NCBI GenBank assembly: GCA_003988855.1
Contig: QYAI01000037.1
Location: forward strand, 62,001-126,000
DNA from: Arachnopeziza araneosa
Taxonomy: Eukaryota; Ascomycota; Leotiomycetes; Helotiales; Arachnopezizaceae
Direction: 5' to 3'
DNA length: 64,000 nucleotides
The notes under the pieces were generated by a model. It searched no databases and was not told where the DNA came from. It saw only the letters and a list, made by a program, of their open reading frames with translations. Positions 56,719-64,000 of the stretch are shown piece by piece. Each line of letters begins with the position of its first letter. The first letter of the stretch is position 1. The position numbers were made by a program, and so were the translations under genes.

Positions 56719-58684
56719 ATGGAAGTGACTAAACTCGTTGTCTCTGGGCGAGAGAAGGCGAAGATGGATGGCAATTGGGCAAGCTACCGCACCCAGCTCT
56801 CAAACAGGATTCATAATCTGCGCAAGAAACTGGGTATAGCAACAAAACCCCGCGCAAAGTATACCAGCAAAGGACCGGTAACAGCAGAGGACATCGCTCG
56901 CAGCCATGAGTAAGCCGTTGCAAATATAGAGAGAGCCCGTTTATTTGCACTTTGCTAATTGATAAAGCTTCATTCACCTTCTTATTCTCACATCAGAGCG
57001 AGCTTGGGCACATGCTATGTCAATGAGAGAGACCCACGCTACAGAGAAGAAGGGAATCACTGGCTCGACTCGATCGCACATCATATCTCGCCTGCACAAA
57101 GCTACGATATACGCAAGCAATCTTTTTGACGCTCTTGCGGACCAAGTCCAAACACGGGCGACAGTTGAAGATTTGCTGGAAGCACGTGCGTACGCAGCGT
57201 CTCTTGCAGGAGCCATGTATTTCGAGAAGCAGAACTGGGAAGTTTGTGTTAAGTGCTATTCAGAGGCAAGGATCATATACAGCGCCCTAGAGGCCGCAAC
57301 AAAGGATGATATTTTCAAGGAACCATTGTCAGATCCAGTGGATCCAAGCATTCGATACGGCGCATATCAAATGAAACTTCCCAGAACGGTGGCTATTCCA
57401 ACCATTGCTCAGAAATTCTTTCCACGCTCAAATGCTGAATTAGTTTCCCAAGTGGAAAAACTAGCCCCCGATGTTCTCAGCGACCAACCTCAGAAAGCCA
57501 AGTCGGAAGCAGCAGATTCTGGAGAAGTGCCTAAAACCATCACTTGGAGGTCACGAACAGTAGACCTAGAGGACGCGGCCATTGCAACAGCTTTGGCAGC
57601 AGTTAAAACCGCTGCCAAGAAGCTATCTGAGATTCTAGCTTCTGTCACAGTGACAGAAACGCGGAAACGAGCTTCGGCGTATGATGATATTCTCATTGCA
57701 AGTCAGGATGCAGTAGATGCAACCAAACATGCCATCGATGAACTGGTGGGAGAGGGGGTCGGGCAAGGTGATAACCGAATTCAAAGTCTACAAATCACTC
57801 GGACAGCTGTCAGCTATGACATGGTAAGCTGGCGCATTGGACGAAATCGAGTTTTAGTTGGAGATATGGACGGAGCTATTGAATATCCACTTCTTCAGGA
57901 AAACAAAAAGCAGGATCAAAAACAAACCAAAGAAGAGAGTGCAGGACGAAAGCTAGCGCACCTCCGCGAAAAAGCTGTGCTCTACGACGCAATACTGCAG
58001 AGTCTTGACTCTATAAAAGAGCTCCCAGGGATTGCTTCTGATTCGATATTTCTTGAAGAGCTTAGTGCACAGTATAACTATTTCTCCGCTTTAAAGTAAG
58101 TCACGTCTGTGTTGTCGTCTTGAGATTACTCACTTACGTTTTTTTTTTACAGATGTTTAACAATATCACGCTCCCACTCTCTTCTCTCAAACACAAAAAA
58201 CGCCCTTGCTCTTCTCGCTCGCGCATGCGAAAAATGCGATGCAGCTCATAATCGGCTCTCCAACGCAATGGAAATTTCTGACTCACAGCCAGCAAACATT
58301 ACGGTGGGCCCGTCCGAAGTTCAATTCCTCAAAACTCTCCTCGATGGAGAAGTCCAGCGTTCTAGAGCTCTAGTTGAGCTTTCTAACCTATCTTCAAATC
58401 AAAATGGATTTGCTAGAGCTCATGGTGTGCCTCTAATCGAGAGACTGAACCAGTATCCTCCCAACGATGTCAGTTTTGAAAATTTGGTATCGTATCCACC
58501 AAAGTTGGAGCCCATCCCTGTTAAACCGCTCTTTTTCGACGCTGCATGGAATTATATTGAATATCCTGGACGAGAACTGGATACCAAGGTGCCAACTACT
58601 GCGATCAGCGCTTCAATAGCTCCTGCTAAGGGTGTTGAGCAAATTTCACAACAAAAGAAGGGCTGGTTCGGCTTTGGTCGGTAG
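56719..58684 (+). CDS. SRP68: Signal recognition particle subunit SRP68
   Basis: Three exons, 56719-56909, 56968-58095 and 58153-58684, give 616 aa. The N-terminal RNA-binding domain is clear: SYRTQLSNRIHNLRKKLGIA and, across the first junction, SHDFIHLLILTSERAWAHAM, with KKGITGSTRSHIISRLHKAT following. The middle is TPR-like helical (ASLAGAMYFEKQNWEVCVKC). The C-terminus ends in QQKKGWFGFGR, a Trp/Phe-Gly tail typical of fungal SRP68. SRP68 dimerises with SRP72 on the 7S RNA and helps arrest and target ribosomes to the ER. The start is the first Met of the conserved EVTKLVVSGREKAKMDGNW block. The third intron acceptor follows a run of nine T. Confidence 0.95.
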
Positions 58685-58872
58685 ATAAAATTGATAGTGT
58701 CATAAATTCATCAGAAAATTATTTCTACATATGCTTGCGCTCGTGAGTTTTTGCCGTGATTGATTCTGCGAACCTCAGTTTCCATTTCTAATTCCTCCCA
58801 TTTGTCCAACAAGTTTTAGATGTTTGAATATATGCAATTATCTCGATGCTTTCTCGCCCAGCCAATCACCTT

Positions 58873-61646
58873 CTAAAAGAACAATAAGTTATCATCTTCC
58901 CAACCCATGCTGTTCAATATGCTATGTACACTCTGCTCCAGTGCCGCAGGACCACAAATCAGGACTAATTCCTCGCCATCCTTAGCCACACAAGTTCCTA
59001 CCTCTTTTTGAAGGAGCTCTTTCCCTATCCTCCCTCTTATTCCCACCCAGCCATCTGTAGGCTTCGTTAGTAAATACAGCAGTCTACATCTCTCCTCATT
59101 TCCAGCCACAAGTCCGTCAATATCATCCTTACAGAGAATATCCTCCTCGAGCCTATTTCCATTAAGTAAGAGGCACTTCGTCTTATCCTGAGGATCAGAG
59201 AGCACAGCTCTCAAAACTTGGAAGATGGGCGTTATCCCACTTCCTCCACAAACCATGATGAATCTCTTGATCTTCCTTGGCTTCCCCCCAATAGTGCAAT
59301 CGCCTTGAGAAAGGTATTCAAATTTCCCTGTTGGGCCTTTGAAATCCACGAAATGCCCCACGGGGATCGCATCTAGTGCTTTGGTCATCTTTCCCCCTAC
59401 GCGATCTTTAGTGTCGAAATACACCTTTACAAGAACATGCAAAATGCCTTTATCCCTGCCCTTGGAGATTGGCGTATAGGCTCGGATAATAGCTTCACGA
59501 GTCACTGGGTCCCTGAGTCGCATCATGAGGTGCTGACCGATGGGGAGACCGATGGCTTGCTCGGTATGGTCGAGAGTAAAAGTGAAGATGCGAGTGTCAG
59601 AGGATATGATCTTTTTGGAAGAGAGAATAGCCTTACTCCAGGTCTTCGGTCGGAGAAAGACGGATCTAGTGGAGTCGGAGTCGGACGGCGAGGATTCGTT
59701 CTCTTGGAGAGCGATGCGAGAGGCTTCATCGAGGGTGCCGATGTGGTAAGTAGGCATCATACCTTTGGCAGTTTCGGAGTCTGGTCCCGAGTATCAGTGA
59801 ATATAGAGAGGATTAGATGTCTTGAAAACTTACGTATAGCTAGGAACTCATCAGTTGCATCTTGACCAGCGGCACCAATAATGCTGGTTGCTCCTCCAGG
59901 ATGACCTTCTAGGAAAGCCGTCCCATCATACACCTCCCCATTGACTACAAACCATGGATTCTTTTCACCATCATGTTTCTGAAGTTCGTCTATTGCGATT
60001 TCACACTTTATTCCTTCCTTGACCATGCTAACCTCCTTCTTCTCCTCAACAGTGCCGCCTTCTTCGTTTTCTCCACTCATTTTCTCGCCCCAGAAACCGT
60101 TAGCTAAATTTCCGCCCCGGGTTTTGACACGCTCCATCCATCCTCCTGGGATTAATGCTGGTTGAGTTGGGTGCTCGAAACGGAGAAATTCACCTTCTTT
60201 TGTGATGGTGACTCGGTACCAAGGGTTATTCATCATTCCTAGAACACTCCAGTACATATCTCTGGGCTGAATGTTCATACTTTCATCCATGGCTCTGACC
60301 ATAACATCCCCCGAGAGCGCCATATCAAGGACTTTCAGGTCAATATCCCAGAAACACCATGCAAAGCAAGTTTCTCTCCAACCCATATCGAGCTTGCCGC
60401 CGTAAAGCATCTCGTGCTCGTCCGCGTGATCTCGGTAGTCATCTTCGTGGTATCTGATGTTTGCTAACGCCCACGATTTTCCTTTGTCAAGAGTCACTTC
60501 AACTCGAGTAATCCGTCTTCCGCCGCCTCCGTACGCATACCCCCTAACTTTGTACGTTTCAGGTCCGTTGGCAAGACACAATCGCTCCTCATGCGCTGGG
60601 TATGCAGTAGCACTATTCGTGCTAAGGTCATATATCGCATATCGTTCATCCATCCACCATTTCGGTTCATTAGCACTCTGCTCGGGCGAGATCATCGTGG
60701 GAAGTACTCTGTTATCGTAAATGTGATACCAATTATCACTCGGTGCCGCTGTGATAATGAGTCTTTTCAACCACTTCACACTCCTGCCTCCTATTTGACC
60801 AGGCACCACTACTCGCAGCGGCTTTCCATGATCTGGTCGAAGCATCTCCCCATTCATTTTGTAAGCTAGCATGATTCCTCTGTTTGGATCCATAGCCCAG
60901 TTGAGTTTTAAGGAAGTTCCATAGTACCCATTCGGTAGTTTATCTGCACCTTCCATGCACACATATTTGGCTCCTCGCATGGGTGCACATCTTTTGATCA
61001 CCTCTCCTATTGCTACACCAGTCCAGAGTGCAGTCGAAACACCTGCCGCCCCCCAAGAGAAGCCCTTTGATTTCCGGACTTGGTTCTGCTCTTTCCGCCG
61101 GTTACCAGCACATACAAGGGTGATAGGGACAGTAATCTGTTCGTATTCCCCAATGAGTTGCTTGAGGGTCATAGTTATGGGATATTTTACGAGACCTTCT
61201 ATGGAAAATTCCCAGTCCGGAATTGAGGCATCATCAACTTGAGGAACAGCTCCATGATTCCGTACATAAAAGAGCTCGGGTGAGGTAAGGAATCCTTCGT
61301 CGTAGAGAGCGCTCAAGGGAGCTTCAACGTTGAAAGGATGGATACCAGTGAGGCGAATGAGGCGAGGATCTCGTGGTACATGGTTGTCTGGCGTTTTAAG
61401 GTCATCTTTCAGAACTTCGGTTGGCGGATTGGTAGGCGGGGGTAAAGGATATCGAGCACCGCTTTTGCTCGCTCTTCTCGAAATTGGCATCAATTCGTCC
61501 GAAACATTACTGTAGGTGTCTTCGGATTTTGGTGGGGTAGGAGGCAATTGCAAATCCGTATCTGGCAATTCTGTTCCAGGTTCCTCTGTATGGGAACCCG
61601 CGAATGGAAGTGGACTCAAAACTGGCGTTGGCCCTTCGCTGGACAT
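58873..61646 (-). CDS. niaD: Nitrate reductase [NADPH]
   Basis: Two exons, 61646-59834 and 59780-58873, joined inside a codon across a 53-bp intron, give 906 aa. The molybdopterin domain (about 90-500) has the Moco-binding Cys179 in ITLVCAGNRRKEQ. Cytochrome b5 (about 530-608) carries heme ligands His in EGHPGGATS and His605, whose CAC codon is split by the intron. The reductase domain follows with FAD motif RAYTPIS, GGSGITPIFQVLR and NADPH motif ICGPAALEQ, ending in LFF. The enzyme reduces nitrate to nitrite, the first step of nitrate assimilation in the cytosol. The start at MSSEGP is preferred over the upstream Met at 61709, whose leader looks like untranslated sequence. Nitrite reductase and nitrate transporter genes are not in the window. 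Confidence 0.96.
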
Positions 61647-62004
61647 TTTTCTATATAGGAAGAACAGAATAGAAATCCGACGGATAGAAAGATGATTGAA
61701 TAATACCATAGGGTCATTAAATTCGTTAAAACATTGCAGTAACTGGCCTGACAGCGACGGCTACAAGAAGAAGATGTGGAGGGAATCAAGACAGGGCGTT
61801 CATCAAAAAATCATGTCAAACATAGAGTTGAGAGTTTCAAGCAGAGGACTTTCCGCAGAAGACTTCCTATGGAGGTAGACTGTCTTGGGGTAAGACGCGG
61901 GTTTGACAACAGCCCAGCAGGGTAACGATATTCTGCGCGGAGATGGGCTAAGATGAATGCACTCCTAGACCATGCACTCTCGAGAGCATCATTGTGGATG
62001 CCAC

Positions 62005-62012
62005 CTCCGCGG
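62005..62012 (+). promoter_or_regulatory. Candidate NirA site (CTCCGCGG)
   Basis: The octamer matches the CTCCGHGG consensus of the nitrate-specific activator NirA defined in Aspergillus nidulans. It lies about 360 bp upstream of the niaD start codon. A single eight-base match could occur by chance; the neighbouring GATA sites raise its value. Confidence 0.6.
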
Positions 62013-62071
62013 GATGTTTTGTGATGCAAGAGAGGTCCTCGGGCTGACAGGCACTAAAAGTTGTGCAGTTC

Positions 62072-62183
62072 TTATCAGTAAAGCCTCTCCTTGCCAATGC
62101 TGATTGGCTAGCATCCGTCCGCTCAGAGTCTATCGATCTCCTCGGGTCCAACACGATTTGTACAAGGCAGATCAACCTTATCG
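62072..62183. promoter_or_regulatory. GATA and CCAAT site cluster upstream of niaD
   Basis: Within 112 bp lie three HGATAR sites on the minus strand: TGATAA (62072-62077), CGATAG (62130-62135) and CGATAA (62178-62183). There is also an inverted CCAAT pair, CCAATGCTGATTGG, at 62094-62107. HGATAR is bound by AreA/NIT2, the general nitrogen activator, and CCAAT by the HAP/CBC complex. With the NirA-type octamer 60 bp away, this is the expected make-up of a nitrate-inducible, ammonium-repressed promoter. Confidence 0.6.
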
Positions 62184-62959
62184 CTGACCACTTGGGACGA
62201 CACAAATGACGAAAATCTATGCGAAAAACTTTGAATGACAGCGGCGAACAAGCATCGACCGCCACTTGTATGTAGAGCTGGCTACATTACCCCGCCATTA
62301 AAGTTAGAGACCAAGTTACTCCAGGGAGCAGTATGAGGATGGGAATTGGAGAGGTGCAGGCCACTTATGAATTGTTATGCCTCAACACCATGATGTCTCG
62401 CACCGTGAAAGCCTCAGCTCAAAACTGCCTGAAGCAAAAGTAGAATGCTGGTTGGTAACAAGAAAGGTGCCCATCTTCCCACCCCAGCATGATTTTCATG
62501 ATAGGATGCTTCTCAAAGGCATTGAAAAGGAAACGGAGACTTGGTAGGGAGAAAAGGATGTCGTATTTGTGCCTCCGCAACAAAGCATAAAATGAATGAC
62601 AGCGACCACCACCAAAGACCAAAGGGAAAGAATAGCAACAAATGGCAACTGAATGGGGTTAGGCTGCTTTGCGGCCGCTTAAACGTGCCTGCCCTCTATC
62701 GAAGAGGCTCTCATCGACGGAGCATCAAACTTCTGCAGGAAAGGCCGACACAATCATAATAAACTCTCCAACATTTCGCACCCCACGGACCAGACTCGTT
62801 TGTCTCGCAGTTGCAGCTCCTTCAGATGCATTCGACTGCTGCCAATCCGTCCTACTTTCACTGGCTCTTCATATTCCCTTAGAAGTCGCGAATGTGGGGG
62901 CACAACCAAAGTTACTTCTCGACAACCCACCGTCACCTCTGGGCGGGCCCGGAGCCGCC

Positions 62960-64000
62960 ATGGATCGGAAGAGAAAACGTGAGATGATAGTGAGCTATGG
63001 ATTCAAGGGTTTCACTGATCATAAATTGTCTAGGCGAGTTGCGCGAGTTGAATAATCGTGCTTGGGAGGGAGAGAAAGGTTAGCCAGGTCTTAGCAGTCT
63101 CGGGCAGTGATTCTGACACTGTTCCCTAGGCATTTACGAAGTCAATAAGTCTCTTGATTCGTCGCTAAAGAAGAATACTGCATTTATCAAGCGTCTACGA
63201 ACCGCAGTTTCAGGTGCAACACTGAGCACCTTTCTTCAAGAGATTCGAACTCTCAGTCTGCACAAATACCTTTCAGAGATCATATCTGCGTGTTATGAAG
63301 GACTTTGTAAGCTCAAATCGCCAGGCGAAATTGAAGCTGGAGTGGAAATAGTCAGCGCCTTGCACCAGCGTTTTGGCCCGACAGAATTCACAGAGTTTCT
63401 AGGATGGCTTGTTGGTAAAGGATTGGCTACACCAGAAAAGTCCATACTCAAAACCCTGACTGCGGACGCTAGAGAAAAGGAGGAGAGAGAGCGTATTACG
63501 CGCCAGAGAGTCCTTTTGAGGGTTGTTACGGAGCTCTGGTTGGTCGGAGTTCTTCGAACATTGGATGATGTCAGCCAACCTGATAATGCTGCAAGAGGCA
63601 AAGAATCGCTTTCAACAATTTCTAACAAAGCTTCAGAGGTTAAACCAAAAGCTGGTGCGGGAGGTAAGGGTGGCGGCGCAGAACCGTTTCCGTTAGAAGT
63701 CTTGAAGGATCTACTAGGTCACGATAGAGAGCATGCAAACTTACCACTACTTGTCGTTTTCGTGAAGGCGTTTGGATGGGATATTTTGGGTGTCAAAGAA
63801 GCGGGCTCCGAAAGCCGCAAGACTGCGGAAGAGGAAGGTGATGCAAAGCACACTAATGGGACGGATGAAGATGATGAGGATTCGGTTGAAGATCTTGTTC
63901 CATCCGAGGATGCCTCTGATGATCCACCTCTTGCATCTCCGGAGCTTCAAGAGCGCTTCCGGAATATTCTGAAGCGCTACTTCGAAGATGTCAAGGCACA
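62960..64000 (+). CDS. NMD2: Nonsense-mediated decay factor UPF2/NMD2 (5' part)
   Basis: The gene is cut by the window end. Exons 62960-62978 (19 nt), 63034-63078 (45 nt) and 63130 onward give the first 311 residues. The tiny first exons yield MDRKRKRELRELNNRAWEGE and then GIYEVNKSLDSSLKKNTAFI. This leads into the first MIF4G domain (LSLHKYLSEIISACYEGLCK, ALHQRFGPTEFTEFLGWLVG), the typical Upf2 N-terminus. An acidic stretch (NGTDEDDEDSVEDLVPSEDA) follows. Upf2 bridges Upf1 and Upf3 in the surveillance of mRNAs with premature stop codons. The two small exons, separated by introns of 55 and 51 bp, are easily missed; their phases agree throughout. The rest of the protein (usually over 1000 aa) lies beyond the window. 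Confidence 0.93.

Larger units (their letters stand above)
61647..62959. promoter_or_regulatory. Divergent promoter, niaD / UPF2
   Basis: 1.3 kb between the two start codons. It contains a cluster of candidate nitrogen-control sites (listed next). Short open frames here have no family likeness. Confidence 0.6.

Noticed and set aside
58873..61709. Nitrate reductase as two separate genes (Moco/b5 protein and b5-reductase-like protein)
   Set aside because: A 53-bp GT-AG intron joins the two frames in phase and restores the second heme His region typical of niaD.

Overview
This window comes from the nuclear genome of a filamentous ascomycete (Pezizomycotina). Short GT-AG introns of about 45-110 bp interrupt most genes, some first exons are tiny (9 codons in mtHsp70, 17 nt in eIF3g), and the families present are typical of moulds: fungal rhodopsin-domain protein, cutinase, niaD nitrate reductase, STU1, MTC6 and Sec62. 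A Leotiomycete is my impression from family likeness, not something I can prove. I saw no rRNA, convincing tRNA, CRISPR array or intact transposon.

Layout. 0.7-2.1 kb: a seven-helix rhodopsin-domain membrane protein (-). 3.1-9.8 kb: eIF3g (-), mitochondrial Hsp70 SSC1 (-) and, divergent from it, a WD-like DUF2415 protein (+). 9.8-14.5 kb: an accessory stretch with a decayed multi-pass membrane-protein gene (eight in-frame stops, no frameshift) and an LPREIR-type (DUF7730-like) protein. 14.5-17.7 kb: L-2-hydroxyglutarate dehydrogenase (-) and a Gln/Ser-rich coiled-coil protein (-). 17.7-20.2 kb: a long divergent intergenic region with trinucleotide repeats. 20.2-33.9 kb: a PH-domain protein (+), an unnamed membrane-anchored protein (+), MTC6 (-), SEC62 (+), a zincin of the BSP family (-) and the CLASP homologue STU1 (+). 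36.4-40.4 kb: a LIM-RhoGAP protein (+). 41.9-51.0 kb: two homeodomain-like genes (a 720-aa protein with three trihelix-like repeats, and a 181-aa protein) that flank a cutinase (-), an Atos-family protein (-) and an FYV7-like rRNA-processing protein (+). 51.0-52.4 kb: an AT-rich gene-free stretch. 52.4-64 kb: a large PPR protein (-), SRP68 (+), nitrate reductase niaD (-) and, divergent from it, the start of UPF2/NMD2 (+), which runs off the window.

Most genes are unlinked housekeeping functions. They cover translation (eIF3g), mRNA surveillance (UPF2), ER targeting (SRP68, SEC62), mitochondria (SSC1, L2HGDH, the PPR protein), cytoskeleton and polarity (STU1, RhoGAP), and nitrate assimilation (niaD). 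The strongest points for a second look are: (1) two homeodomain-like genes 6 kb apart that share an intron at the same homeodomain position (46/47), one fused to three trihelix-like repeats and the other with a three-residue helix 1-2 extension and Glu in place of Asn51; (2) the membrane-protein pseudogene disabled only by point-mutation stops, several at expected Trp codons in a RIP-compatible context; (3) a compact NirA/GATA/CCAAT site cluster in the niaD-UPF2 intergenic region. All exon boundaries were placed by eye from frame continuity and GT-AG signals.
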